Shown: positions 24,751 to 35,100 of the stretch, piece by piece
Numbering within the stretch: position 1 is the stretch's first letter
Layout of the letters: each line of letters starts with the position of its first letter
Assembly: GCF_000525995.1 (NCBI RefSeq)
Contig: NZ_AODL01000007.1
Location: forward strand, 503,252-567,251
Source: Paenilisteria riparia FSL S10-1204
GTDB lineage: Bacteria > Bacillota > Bacilli > Lactobacillales > Listeriaceae
Direction of reading: 5' to 3'
DNA: 64,000 nucleotides
Translations under genes and position numbers: made by a program
The notes under the pieces: model-generated
Told to the model about the DNA's origin: nothing
Seen by the model: only the letters and a program-made list of their open reading frames with translations
The model's database searches: none

Positions 24751-25275
24751 ATGCGTAAGTTTTATGTGTATTTTATTTTAGTAATGGCGATTGTCATGAT
24801 TGGGTTAGGACTTTATTTCGTGTTTAATCCAGGTACATCGCTTGCTGCGTTTACGTTTGTCATTGGAATTGTACTATTGTTGAATGGTTTGAATGAAATT
24901 ATTTCGTATTTCAAGGGACGCAAAGTGTTGAAAATATCAAATTGGATTTTGCTTGACGGAGCGATTTCGTTGATTGCTGGTTTGATTATTTTGATTAACA
25001 ATAACATCGGTGAGAAATTTATCGTGTTGATTTTTGTTATTTGGGTACTTGCTTCGGCGATTCTAAATATCATGATGGCATTCTCGGTGAAAGGTTCTAA
25101 GGGCTGGATTTTCGTATTGATTATCGGTATTATTGGAGCGATTATCGCGATTATTTCCCTATTTAGCTCAGCAATTGTTGCTGTGACAGTTGGCTTAATT
25201 CTCGGTGGATTCTTTATTTTCCAAGGGATTGCTTGTTTGCTGTTGTTTAATGGGATTCGCAAGCAGATGAGATAA
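24751..25275 (+). CDS. DUF308 / HdeD-like membrane protein
   Basis: A 174-aa protein of about six short hydrophobic helices in pairs, with the repeated pattern GLGLYFVFNPGTSL / GLIILINN seen in DUF308 proteins. Charged residues are few. ATG 24751 is chosen because aaggagg ends nine bases before it. HdeD-type proteins are linked with acid stress in enteric bacteria; function in Gram-positives is not defined. It is monocistronic, bounded by terminators. Confidence 0.8.
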   Translation: MRKFYVYFILVMAIVMIGLGLYFVFNPGTSLAAFTFVIGIVLLLNGLNEIISYFKGRKVLKISNWILLDGAISLIAGLIILINNNIGEKFIVLIFVIWVLASAILNIMMAFSVKGSKGWIFVLIIGIIGAIIAIISLFSSAIVAVTVGLILGGFFIFQGIACLLLFNGIRKQMR

Positions 25276-25285
25276 GATGGCATGG

Positions 25286-25343
25286 AAATACCCTTTTGCG
25301 GTGAACCTTATTTTTTAAGGTTGCTTGTGAAGGGGTATTTTTT
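25286..25343 (+). terminator. Terminator after DUF308 gene
   Basis: Stem aaataccc / gggtattt with extra pairing in the loop and a T run. Confidence 0.7.
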
Positions 25344-25413
25344 AGTTTAGAGTTAGTGGGAAAATCATGCTGAGTATGATAGGCTTTTTGAAAATAGTGT
25401 AGGGGTGATTTGG

Positions 25414-26628
25414 ATGGAGTACTGGTTGACTAATGCGCGTTTGGAGACTGGTTTTGCGTGGGATGATGGACGTGTTGTTGGGACGGAGACTGATCTTTTT
25501 GATTTATTCGTGCGTGATGGAGAAGTAGCGGAGATACAAAAAGCAGGAACAGTAGATAAAGCAGATTTACCTGTGAAAAATGCGAACGCGTATCTTATTG
25601 TGCCATCGTTTGTGGAGAAACATATCCATTTAGATAAAACGAAACTTGGCGCGCCGTGGAGTGCTGTGACGCCAGTGCAATCAATTGTAGAACGGTTTAC
25701 TTTGGAGACAGACGAGTTAGCGGCTTTGCCTGTTGGGATGGCGGATAGGGCGAGAAAACTGATTGATATGGAGCTTCGGAATGGAGCGACGATGTTTCGG
25801 TCGCATATAGATGTGCATCCGCGAGCGGGTTTGAAATATTTGGAGACAATTCAGGAGGTTTTGCAAGGATATAGTGGGAAATTGGAGTCAGAGCTAGTGG
25901 CATTTCCGCAACATGGTTTACTACGGTCGGACAGTGTAACGCTTGTGCGAGACGCATTGCGCAGTGGAGCAACTTTGATTGGTGGGGTTGATCCTGGAAA
26001 TGTGGACGGAGATGTGGAGCGGTCGTTGGAAACAATGTTTGAGCTGGCTGTGGCGGAAAATGCGGGTGTTGATATCCATGTGCACGATAGAGGTGAAGTT
26101 GGAAAAGCGACATTTTGGAAATTTTTAGAGCTTGTGAAAGCGTCTCGATTACAGGGACGGGTGGCGGTGAGTCATGCGTTTGCGTTGGGCGATTTTGATG
26201 GAGCAGAGAAGGCTGAACTTTTTGGGGAGCTTGCGACGGAGCGTGTTGCTATTGTTACTAGTGTGCCAATTGGTGGGCAGATGCCGCCGATTAATGATTT
26301 GGAAGGAGCCGGTGTGACGGTGCATGTTGGTTGCGATAATGTGTATGATTGCTGGTCGCCGTATGGTAATGCTGATTTATTGGAACGAATCGGTAGGCTT
26401 GGTGAGATTACGGGGCGCGTGACGGAGGACAGATTGGCGCAAACGCTAGGTTTGATTACGGATGGCGTCACACCGCTGGATAAAAACGGTAATCAAGTTT
26501 GGCCAAAGGTGGGCGATGATGCGAATTTTGTTTTAGTGGATGCGAGTTGTACGGCAGAATTGGTTGCTCGACGTTCGACACGAAAAGCTACCATTTTCCA
26601 CGGTAATGTTGTTGCTGGGGAACTGTAA
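25414..26628 (+). CDS. Amidohydrolase, cytosine-deaminase-like (Amidohydro_3)
   Basis: A 404-aa TIM-barrel metal-dependent hydrolase. Ligands visible: KHIHLDKT (HxH at the first strand), DIHVHDRGE, SHAF and, near 305, GCDNVYDCW, the Asp position typical of CodA/atrazine-type deaminases. It likely deaminates a cytosine-like or other heterocyclic compound in the cytosol. Start at ATG 25414 after aggggtg. No codB-type permease is next to it, so the substrate is open. Confidence 0.82.
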   Translation: MEYWLTNARLETGFAWDDGRVVGTETDLFDLFVRDGEVAEIQKAGTVDKADLPVKNANAYLIVPSFVEKHIHLDKTKLGAPWSAVTPVQSIVERFTLETDELAALPVGMADRARKLIDMELRNGATMFRSHIDVHPRAGLKYLETIQEVLQGYSGKLESELVAFPQHGLLRSDSVTLVRDALRSGATLIGGVDPGNVDGDVERSLETMFELAVAENAGVDIHVHDRGEVGKATFWKFLELVKASRLQGRVAVSHAFALGDFDGAEKAELFGELATERVAIVTSVPIGGQMPPINDLEGAGVTVHVGCDNVYDCWSPYGNADLLERIGRLGEITGRVTEDRLAQTLGLITDGVTPLDKNGNQVWPKVGDDANFVLVDASCTAELVARRSTRKATIFHGNVVAGEL

Positions 26629-26633
26629 ATAAT

Positions 26634-26677
26634 AAATGCCTCGTAAAGCATAACGCTGCTCTATGAGGCATTTTTTT
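26634..26677. terminator. Bidirectional terminator between converging genes
   Basis: Stem aaatgcctc / gaggcattt lies between the amidohydrolase and LOG genes, with T runs usable on both strands. Confidence 0.8.
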
Positions 26678-27236
26678 AATATGTACGTATGACTGGAGGT
26701 ACATAGTCTGTGATGAACGAATGGATTTCGTCAACAGAGTTAGAAAATAAGATTTTGCTACGGTCTTCTGCGGTTAGAAAGTCATTTTGGACCATGTTGT
26801 CGTAGAATTGTTGGATTGGTCTGTAGTAGTCGTTTTCGTTGTAGAAAATGCAAGGATTGTTGTTCTGGCCGAGTCGGGACCATGAGACGACTTCTGTTAT
26901 TTCTTCAAGAGTTCCGGGGCCGCCGGGCAATGCGATGCAGGCGTTTCCGAGGTCAAGCATTTTTTGTTTGCGCTCATCCATTGTGTCCACGACGATTAGC
27001 TCGGTCAAGTGGGGATGGGCTAGTTCGCGTTCTTGTAGAAAGGCCGGGATGATGCCGATTGCCTTGCCACCTGATGCAATAACGGTATCTGCTAAAATAC
27101 CCATGAGCCCGGAGCTACCGCCGCCGTATACGAGTGTGTTATTGTTTCTAGCAATCCATTCACCAACTGCGATGGTGGCTTGTTCGTAGACGGGATTATT
27201 GCCTTTGTTTGCACCACAATATACAATGATATTCAT
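26676..27236 (-). CDS. LOG family protein (YvdD-like nucleotide phosphoribohydrolase)
   Basis: A 186-aa Rossmann-like protein with GGGSSGLMGILAD and the signature PGGPGTLEE (PGGxGTxxE). Family members release a free base from nucleoside 5'-monophosphates (cytokinin riboside 5'-phosphate phosphoribohydrolase). Length and motifs are complete. It is monocistronic on the minus strand. Confidence 0.9.
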   Translation of the reverse strand: MNIIVYCGANKGNNPVYEQATIAVGEWIARNNNTLVYGGGSSGLMGILADTVIASGGKAIGIIPAFLQERELAHPHLTELIVVDTMDERKQKMLDLGNACIALPGGPGTLEEITEVVSWSRLGQNNNPCIFYNENDYYRPIQQFYDNMVQNDFLTAEDRSKILFSNSVDEIHSFITDYVPPVIRTY

Positions 27237-27314
27237 AATGATTCCCCATTTCCTTTATTTTTAAAATTAGTATATCATAATAGGGAAGCGGTGTTTGGAA
27301 TGGAGGTTGCTAAA

Positions 27315-28106
27315 ATGGGACAAAAAGTAATTGTGAATGCGGACGATTTCGGAATGTCAAAAGGAATCAATTATGGCGTGATGGAGGCGTATTTGAACGG
27401 GATTGTTAGTTCGACGTTGTTGATGCCTAATCTGGACGCGGCGGAGCATGCGGTGAACATTTCGCGCGTGGCTTGCCCAGACTTGTTCATCGGACAGCAC
27501 ACAAACTTCTTATTAGGAAAACCTTGTTCCGATGCTGCAAAAATTCCTTCGATGGTGGATGCGGACGGGAATTTTCATCGGTCGGCGTATTATCGGAGTG
27601 GGCAAGGGCATTTCGTGTATGATGAGGTGCGACGGGAGACGATTGCTCAGATGGAGAGGTTTCGCGAGTTGTTAGGGTATTATCCTGAGCATATTGATTG
27701 CCATGCGGTTGGGGACGAGACGGTGGATCAGGCATTTTATGATATTGCGTTGGAATATGGGATTCATACGACGCTTAAATATAGCGGGGACAAATTTTGG
27801 CCGCCATTGCCAGGGTATTTGGAGACGGGATTGTTGCTAGAAGTTAATGGTTTGCCGTTTATTGAGACGGGGACGCATGTGGAGCATTTCTTGCGGGATG
27901 ATTTTGCGTTGCTTAAGCAGGATACGTCGAAGGTGATTGAGATGCATTTTGATGCTGGCTTTTTGGATCAGTTTGTGTTGGACAATTCTTCGATGACGAC
28001 GCCGCGTTGTCGTGAGCTTGAGACGTTGTGTGATTCACGGGTTCGGGATTGGTTTGAGGCACACGATTTAGAACGGATTAGTTTTGCTGATTTGAAAAGG
28101 AAATGA
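27315..28106 (+). CDS. YdjC/ChbG-like carbohydrate deacetylase
   Basis: A 263-aa protein: VNADDFGMSKGINYGVMEA at the N-terminus carries the catalytic and metal-binding Asp pair; IGQHTNF and HIDCHAV supply His ligands. ChbG removes an acetyl group from chitooligosaccharides, which would fit the chitinase nearby, though the genes are separated. Start ATG 27315 follows tggagg; the long upstream frame overlaps the LOG promoter and is not coding. The crcB pair follows 13 bp later. Confidence 0.88.
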   Translation: MGQKVIVNADDFGMSKGINYGVMEAYLNGIVSSTLLMPNLDAAEHAVNISRVACPDLFIGQHTNFLLGKPCSDAAKIPSMVDADGNFHRSAYYRSGQGHFVYDEVRRETIAQMERFRELLGYYPEHIDCHAVGDETVDQAFYDIALEYGIHTTLKYSGDKFWPPLPGYLETGLLLEVNGLPFIETGTHVEHFLRDDFALLKQDTSKVIEMHFDAGFLDQFVLDNSSMTTPRCRELETLCDSRVRDWFEAHDLERISFADLKRK

Positions 28107-28119
28107 GGGGACGTCGCGG

Positions 28120-28533
28120 ATGAAACGGTTTTTAATGATTGGAACGGCGGGCGTGCTTGGGGCGCTGTGCCGTTATTTTGTTGGCATGGGAGTTGGTGTT
28201 TTTTGGGGTGCTGATTTTCCGTTAGGGACACTGATTGTGAATTTGAGTGGGTGCTTTGTGCTGGCTTATTTGACGACGTATTTGTTTCGGTTGACGATAT
28301 TAAATACGGACTTGGTCGTGGCGATTGGAACAGGTTTTTTAGGTGCTTATACGACTTTTTCGACGTTTACTTTGGAGGCAGTGCGGTTATTTGAGTCGGG
28401 GCATACGATTTCAGCGGTTACATATGTAGGGCTTAGTTTTTTAGTGGGAAATTTGTTGGCTTGGCTAGGATTTAGGCTGGGCGAACGACGGTTTATGCGG
28501 AAGCGAGAAGCTGTGAAGGAGGGCGATGTGTGA
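28120..28533 (+). CDS. crcB1: Fluoride channel subunit CrcB/Fluc 1
   Basis: A 137-aa four-helix membrane protein with the Fluc signatures GTLIVNLSGCF (Asn pore) and GFLGAYTTFSTFTLE (Phe box). Fluc proteins export fluoride as dual-topology dimers. The second copy overlaps it, so the two probably form a heterodimer with opposite membrane orientation, as in Bacillus subtilis. No fluoride riboswitch was recognised upstream; the deacetylase gene lies only 13 bp away. Confidence 0.93.
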   Translation: MKRFLMIGTAGVLGALCRYFVGMGVGVFWGADFPLGTLIVNLSGCFVLAYLTTYLFRLTILNTDLVVAIGTGFLGAYTTFSTFTLEAVRLFESGHTISAVTYVGLSFLVGNLLAWLGFRLGERRFMRKREAVKEGDV

Positions 28534-28898
28534 TGTGGCTAGATGTGATTTCCATTGCAATTGGCGCCTTTTTAGGGGCTAACGCGCGATACGCTTTGTC
28601 GACTTGGATAAAACGTCGTGTGAAACGGGACTTTCCGATTGCGACTTTAGTTATTAACTTGAGCGGAGCATTCGTTCTGGGCGTTGTCGTACAACTTCGA
28701 TTAGGAAATGATTGGAATTTACTCGCAACAACTGGATTTTTAGGGGCATTTACGACTTTTTCAACGTTTAAATTGGAAAGTATTCAACTTCACGCAGCAA
28801 GAAAGTGGCAGAAAGTTGTGTTGTATCAAGTAGTTACATACTCAGCAGGGCTTGCTCTAGTTGCGCTAGGGATGCTGATAGGTTCAGTCATTATGTGA
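28530..28898 (+). CDS. crcB2: Fluoride channel subunit CrcB/Fluc 2
   Basis: A 122-aa partner with ATLVINLSGAFVLG and GFLGAFTTFSTFKLE. GTG 28530 or ATG 28533 both sit well after aaggagg; the start overlaps the crcB1 stop. The two paralogues differ in charge between helices, as expected for a pair of fixed opposite topologies. Confidence 0.93.
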   Translation: MMWLDVISIAIGAFLGANARYALSTWIKRRVKRDFPIATLVINLSGAFVLGVVVQLRLGNDWNLLATTGFLGAFTTFSTFKLESIQLHAARKWQKVVLYQVVTYSAGLALVALGMLIGSVIM

Positions 28899-29016
28899 AG
28901 ATATTTAGTTCACTGGAGTAAGTTATAAGCGAAATGGTATTCCTTCTTTTACATTATTGTGGTAAGATAAGAATGTAATATTTCATCTAGTATTTCTATC
29001 TAAGGAGGTAAACGAA

Positions 29017-29838
29017 ATAACTATTCGTTTTGAAGGAAAACACATAAAAAGAGGCTCGAATACACTTATTGTTGTGTTTCAAGGAGCTTTCACCAGATTT
29101 AATGAAGAATACGCAAATAAAATTGTTGCTGGAATGGTAAGTCCAGAGTCTATTCAAGAGACGCATACCTACTATCATTTCCACAAGCTTTCTGAACAAT
29201 TTACTCAACTGGATTTCTTTTTTATTGAGGATTATTATTCACAACTCTATGGTTGGTATATGTTTGATCATGGGGAATTGATTATACGGAGTTTTAATGA
29301 TAAACTTTCGCAATTTATTTGTAAACACAATTATGAAGAAGTCATATTTATTGGAAGTTCCAAGGGGGGCGTAGGATCCACACTGTATGGTCTAATAAAC
29401 CCCTATGTTACAAAGGTTTTCGGAATGGTCCCTGATTTAAGAATATCAACAGCGCCATATGGAGAAAGTGGAAGAAAGCTATTTTTTAATAGTGATGCAA
29501 GCTTTGAGAAGAAAGTGAAAGATTTTCCTGGTTTGATTTCCAGCTATCCCGTGACAGTTGAAAATAAAAAGTTCTATTTTTATACAGGAATTAGGGATTA
29601 TGGTTTTCAGCAGTTAGTAGGATTGAATAAGTATTTGTATAGTAAGTATGACTATGAGTCTCATCTTATTATCATGCCAACACCAGATGCGCATGGCCCT
29701 CTTATAAAAGAACATGCGAATTTGATTAATCATATCATTCATGGTGTGATTAATGACATTCCATTGGAAAACGAGCTTTTCTTAGAATTAGGCAGTAATA
29801 TTTATTTAAGCACTTATCCAGCTATTGGGAAAAAGTAA
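29017..29838 (+). CDS. Uncharacterised alpha/beta-hydrolase-like protein with apparent AUA start
   Basis: The frame opens well before the first conventional start (GTG 29074). A perfect aaggagg at 29002-29008 is spaced eight bases from ATA at 29017; from there the product is about 273 aa and begins ITIRFEGKH. Inside, VIFIGSSKGGVGST looks like a GxSxGG nucleophile elbow, with FYFYTGIRDYG and a late His in PDAHGPL as possible triad members. I do not recognise the family firmly; similar elbows occur in capsule-linked XcbB/CpsF and Asp2-like proteins. Either the gene uses a rare AUA start or the ATG was lost by mutation or error. It stands alone before envelope genes. Confidence 0.6.
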   Translation: MTIRFEGKHIKRGSNTLIVVFQGAFTRFNEEYANKIVAGMVSPESIQETHTYYHFHKLSEQFTQLDFFFIEDYYSQLYGWYMFDHGELIIRSFNDKLSQFICKHNYEEVIFIGSSKGGVGSTLYGLINPYVTKVFGMVPDLRISTAPYGESGRKLFFNSDASFEKKVKDFPGLISSYPVTVENKKFYFYTGIRDYGFQQLVGLNKYLYSKYDYESHLIIMPTPDAHGPLIKEHANLINHIIHGVINDIPLENELFLELGSNIYLSTYPAIGKK

Positions 29839-30174
29839 AAACTTTTAAATCATCAAAGTACACTAGAAGAGATTGAAACAGACAGTAGTTTGACTACCTT
29901 TAATGTTTTGGGCTCTTCTTTTATTGTGTCCAAAAATCGTGTTAATTTCTAAAAGAAGCTACCAAGTGGGAATTGAATAAATTTTGAAGGGAAGCTTATC
30001 TTGACATTATGTTGAGGTAGGCTTTTTTGTATTTTAAATAACGATTTTTTCATGGTTCATTGACGACTTGGGTCTTTTCTTTAAAAAAAAACTTAACTTG
30101 GTTTGGGGGTTTCTTTATGTAGGGCTGTTACTATAAAGTTATATCTCAAAATAGAATGGAAAGAAGTGAAGTGT
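29839..30174. other. Intergenic stretch with terminator
   Basis: 336 bp without a supported gene. It contains a small hairpin (gtagt-ttg-actac, 29884-29896) and the terminator at 29992. The promoter of the LCP gene should lie in the right part, but I see no clear boxes. Confidence 0.5.
29992..30029 (+). terminator. Terminator-like hairpin
   Basis: aagcttatcttgac pairs, with several G-U pairs, to gttgaggtaggctt and is followed by a T run. Confidence 0.6.
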
Positions 30175-31117
30175 ATGCCACGACTGAAACGAAAAAAAAT
30201 CAAGGAAACTTAAACCTATTTCAAAAATCCTTATTGTTGTATTCCTAGTGATTCTTGGCTGCATAGTATTCTATTGTGTGCAATATTACCAAGCACTACA
30301 CTCCGTAAACGCGGACTTTTCATCTGCCAAAGGTGAGAACTTTAAGTCAACGAAAGATCCTAAGTTAGACGATTTCAACGTGCTATTGCTAGGAAGCGAT
30401 TCGCGTGGTTCAGATCAAGGGCGTTCAGACTCGATTCTTATTTTACATTATGATTCAAAAGCGAAAAAGCCGAAAGTTGTCTCGCTTATGAGGGATTCTT
30501 ATGTAGATATTCCAAATAGAGGAAAACAAAAATTGAATGCCGCTTACTCATACGGTGGAGTCGAATTGTTACGTGAAACGATTCAGCAGAATTTTGATAT
30601 AAAGACGGATTATTACCTAGTGACTGACTTTAGTGGTTTTGCAAAAATTATTGATACAGCATTTCCAGATGGTGTTACAATAACGTCGGATAGTGAGATG
30701 TCTAAAAATATTGGAATGACGATTCATTCCGGGAAGCAACAAATGGATGGAAAGACATTGCTTGCCTATTCGCGATTTAGATATGATGCGCAAAGTGATT
30801 TTGGACGTGTAAAAAGGCAGCAACAAGTCGTACAGAGTGTTATGAAGCAAGGTATTTCGAATATCGGCATTACGGAAATCCCATCATTACTTGGGCTTAT
30901 AAAAGGGAATATCTCAACGAATATCCCAACTAAATTGCTCGTTAATATGGGACAGGAAATGTACTTTCACCCACCTACGGGCTTGGATTCACTGACAGTT
31001 CCAACGAATGGTAGTTATGAAGGAAAGACATATCCTGGTGCTGGCGCTGTTTTGGAAATGGATTTGGATAAAAATCAGGCTGCCATTAAGAAATTTTTGA
31101 GTGATGATAAGTCGTGA
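30175..31117 (+). pseudogene. LytR-CpsA-Psr (LCP) protein, frameshift at A8 in codon 7-9
   Basis: Restored length about 313 aa. ATG 30175 (after ggaaagaag) encodes MPRLKRKK, then eight A (30192-30199) shift the frame; seven A lead on to SRKLKPISKILIVVFLVI, the usual basic start and signal-anchor helix. The extracellular LCP domain is intact: LLLGSDSRG, ILILHYD, SLMRDSYVDIP, YSRFRYDAQSDFGRVKRQQQV with the catalytic Arg residues. LCP enzymes attach teichoic acids or glycopolymers to peptidoglycan. A polysaccharide deacetylase follows after 29 bp. The tract position would suit translational or transcriptional slippage. Confidence 0.85.
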
Positions 31118-31146
31118 GATTAAGCAACAAGAATGGAGGTACGAAG

Positions 31147-31983
31147 ATGAAAAGAAATGTAGTAATTATGTTGTCAATTTTGCTAGTTTTAGTGTGCTTA
31201 GGCGTTGTTGGGGCTCTTTTCTTTCAGCAACAAAAAGAAAAAGAGGTAGAGCAGGCAAAGGAGCACAGCCTAGTCACGAAAAAGAAACAAGAGGCTGAAA
31301 AAGAAGCAAAGATAGAAAAAGAAAAAGAAGCTAAAGCAGAAGCGGAAAGTCCCAAGAAGATAGATAAAAATCAAAAAACAGCCTACCTTACAATTGATGA
31401 TGGACCGACGGAGTACTTAAAACAAATTATTGAGGCTTTGAAGAAGCTGAATGTGAAAGCGACATTTTTTTTCGTAGGCAATAATGTGAAAGATGAGTAC
31501 AAGGCTGATATTAAACAAGCGGTGCAGAATGGCGATAGTATTGGATTACACAGTATGTCACATGATGCGAATAAATTATATAAACAAGGACAGTTTATTC
31601 CAGAGATGGAGCAGGAATCGAAGCTAATCAGCGATATTGTCGGTAAAAAAGTTGGGCTGATTCGCGCGCCATACGGCAGTACTTATTTAAACAATGATCA
31701 GGTACAAAAAGCAAAGGCAGACAAGTTTCGTCTGCTGGATTGGAATATTGATAGTAATGATTGGAAACATAAAGGAAAACCGCAAGACACAGTTGCCTTT
31801 GTAAATAAGGAGTTGGATGGTTTTCATAAAATCTCACCAGTTATTTTAGTACATGAAACGAAAGATACATTGGATGCGATTCCGGCTTTAGTGAAGGCGA
31901 TTCGGGCGAAAGGATTTGTATTGGAGCCTTATTTTGAGGATAATGATTTCCATTTGAATTTTAAGAAAGATCCAGATTTATAA
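31147..31983 (+). CDS. Membrane-anchored polysaccharide deacetylase (PgdA-like)
   Basis: A 278-aa protein with an N-terminal anchor helix (VIMLSILLVLVCLGVVGALFF), a Lys/Glu-rich linker that is probably coiled-coil (residues 33-75) and a NodB domain. Motifs are complete: TIDDGP (Asp-Asp), HSMSHD (His pair), RAPYGS, and the late HETKDT. It would de-N-acetylate peptidoglycan or another wall glycan at the outer membrane face, which often confers lysozyme resistance. It pairs with the LCP gene upstream. Confidence 0.88.
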   Translation: MKRNVVIMLSILLVLVCLGVVGALFFQQQKEKEVEQAKEHSLVTKKKQEAEKEAKIEKEKEAKAEAESPKKIDKNQKTAYLTIDDGPTEYLKQIIEALKKLNVKATFFFVGNNVKDEYKADIKQAVQNGDSIGLHSMSHDANKLYKQGQFIPEMEQESKLISDIVGKKVGLIRAPYGSTYLNNDQVQKAKADKFRLLDWNIDSNDWKHKGKPQDTVAFVNKELDGFHKISPVILVHETKDTLDAIPALVKAIRAKGFVLEPYFEDNDFHLNFKKDPDL

Positions 31984-31991
31984 GAGGTATG

Positions 31992-32028
31992 AAAAGGTGT
32001 TATCCCATTTGGGAGGCATCTTTTTTTA
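31992..32028 (+). terminator. Terminator after deacetylase
   Basis: An imperfect stem (aaggtgttatccca with tgggaggcatctt, some G-U pairs and a bulge) precedes seven T residues. Confidence 0.6.
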
Positions 32029-32165
32029 TGGAATCATTTATTTCAAGTGGCGTGAAATTTTTGATAATATGGCTGATCTGGGTGGTCGGGCATGTATGAT
32101 AGAGGTATATGAAGAGATGATACGTTAATAAACTTGCCTTTTGATATAGGAGAGGAGTTTTATAC

Positions 32166-35100
32166 ATGAAGAAGATGCCATTTGTGATGTTATTAGTCGT
32201 GATGATGATAATGATTGGGCCGATAAATAGTGCAGGACTGAATAACTGGTTTGGGACTGGGGTTTCGGCTGGGGCGGGACTGTCGCTTGTTGTAGATAAG
32301 CCGAAACAGACGGAAAATCGCCAGTTTAGTTTGAAATTGTTAGACGAGTCGGGGGCGGGGCTTCGTGCATCGGATAATCCGCCTAGTGAGGCAGAGGACT
32401 TTGTGGAAATTGTGATTCCTATGGGGATGGTTCTTGATGTTGAGGAAACAAGAATGCGTAATGAAGCGGTGAACGCAGGGACGCTTATGTTTGATGTGGA
32501 AACTGGGATTGCGCGTGTGACATGGAATCAGGATGTGGCGGAACGTAGTTTTGATTTAATTTTAGTGGCTGAGAAGGCGAATAATTATGAGTTTGAGGCT
32601 GTGCAACATGACGCTGATGGGAATGAGATTAAGTCGAATGTACTTCGTGTGACGGTGGAGCAGGAAACCGCGGAGCCTTCTGAGGTGGAGAAACCGACGG
32701 AAGCTGTGACGATACCAGATGCAGCGACAAAAACTGTGGAATTACCGGTAATTCGGGCGAATATCGATGACGCGAGTGTCGCAAATGTAAGTACGTTGAC
32801 GGAGTTCCACAATGCGATGATGAGTAAGGATATAGCGACAATTAATGTTTTAGCGGATATTAATTATGCGACGTTCTCTACGGCGGATGCAAGTGCGACG
32901 AATACGACTGCTTACTATCAAAGGATGCCGGAACGACCGTTGACGGTAAATGGGAATGGGCATACGATTGATTTTAGAAACCAGTCCTACGCGCCATATG
33001 ACACGTACTCGTTGCCAAAAGTGGTTACATTCAATGATTTGAATACGTATGGAAAAAATTATTATGGCTTTTATACGGATAATTCAGCTGGTGGAACGAA
33101 TGCGACGAACACGATTGTTTATAATAATGTAAATTACCGTGGGTCTCAAGCGATTCATGCGCCAGCGACAACGACTAAGATTTCTGGAAAGTCTTCTTTT
33201 GCGCAGACGAATAGTTATGTGAGTCCTTTTGATGGCGTGAGTTACACAACGCTAGCCAATCAGACGACGTTTGCGGTTGGTGATATGAATATCCTTGAAG
33301 GTGCGGACGTGAAAGTGACAAATGAGTCTAGTGGCGCGATGTATATCTTTTCTGGTGGAACAGTAGACATTGCGGAGAATTCGGTTTTGGATATTTATAC
33401 ATCTGGAACGAATGCTACAGTTGCAGATTCTACGCTTTCTGGTATTTTTAGTTATGGGAATATTAATGTTCGAAATGGCGCGACGCTTAAAATGGACAAT
33501 GCGGTTCCGGCGGCTGGTAGGACGGCAGTTGGTGGGATTTGGATGAACGCTGGACAATTCAACGTTTCCAATAATGCAAAAGTAGATATTAAGGCGCGAG
33601 GTGCGATGTATTACGGTAGCCCGTTTTATATTTATGGTGCTGGAGTTCTGAATGTAAGCGATGATGCAGAGTTCAAGTTGGAAGCAACGGATACAGGGAC
33701 TTCGACGCAAGATATTTTTAGCACAGGAACAGGTACAATTTTGATTGGTAAAAATGGCGTATTCGATGTTAGCTCGGATGGAACGGGGGCAAAAAACTTA
33801 GTTTATCTGCGTGGCACGTCGAAATTCCAATTTGCGAATGCGAAACGTGTTGATATTAAATTTAATAATACGAATCCAGCGACGGGAGCACGACTGTTGC
33901 GGATGACAGGAAACCTTGATGTCGATGTTCAGTCGATTCAAGCTTGGAACGCGAAAACTTGGACGGATGGTTTAGATGACAATTCTGATTTCACTTGGAA
34001 TCCAATGTTCAACGTGAAGGTAACTTATAGTGCGGCAAACGTAACTGCTGCTTCGGGTCACTCTGTTTCGGCAGCGATTCGAGACAGTTTTGCAACAAAC
34101 TTTAGAACGCAAAATTTCAAGCGGGTACTTTTTGAAGGAATTCCAGATGTGGATGTGACGATTGGAAGTTTGAGTGATAAAGTGGCGAACGAGAATAGCC
34201 ATGTCATTACTGGAAAGGCGAATCCAGGTGCATCGGTGCAACTTTCTGGTGATCCGGCGATTCCGACGGGTACGCTTAACTCGCCAAACGAAGATGACAA
34301 AACGACAAAATTCCACGTGATTGCAGACAATGATGGGAATTACCGCTATGAGTTGCCGGCAGGTCAGTTTTTGACGGCGGGCAATACGGTACAAGTGTAT
34401 GCGTTTTTAAATGGTAGGGATAATATGGATTGGACGGTTGTTCAAGATGAAACAGCTCCTGATGCGCCAGTTTTAGCGGCGATTAAAGATGTGGATGCGA
34501 CTTTTAGCGGGCAAGCAGAGGCTGGGGCGGAAGTGACGATTTATGATGCAGCGGATGATAGTATTTTTGTAAGTGGTGTGGCGAATGGTGCTGGTGCGTT
34601 CAACATCGCGATTCCTGAGGATAAACGTCCACTAATGCCGAACAAAATCTACTATGCCGTGGCAAAAGATGCTGCTGGAAATGTGAGTGTGGCTTCGAAT
34701 CAAGAAACAGTCGCAGATACAACGGCACCAACGGCAGACCCGATTAGACAATTTATCACATTGGGCGATGATTTTACAACAAACCCGCGTGATTTAGTAG
34801 AAAATGTGGCCGATAATGCAGGAAATGGTGATGATAATATCAGTTACGCGCTTACAAATACACCAGACGTTTCTAAAATCGGCTACACGACAGCGACAGT
34901 AACATTGACTGATAAAGCAGGTAACAGCGCGGACATCACGATTCCCGTTTTTGTACAAGACGATAGTTCAATCAAAAACGATGACTACTTCTTACACGGA
35001 ACTAATTTTGCCGTTTTAACAACAGATGTACCTGCAAATCCAGCCGCGCTTAAGGCGATGGTGCTAGATATGGCAAATGTGCAAGCGTACGCTATCGAAA

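Noticed and set aside
28060..28120. Fluoride riboswitch before crcB
   Set aside because: Only 13 bp separate the genes and no pseudoknot motif is seen.
33252..33710. 152-aa minus-strand frame in the WxL gene
   Set aside because: Reverse of the repetitive coding region; Ile/Arg/His-rich shadow without start signals.
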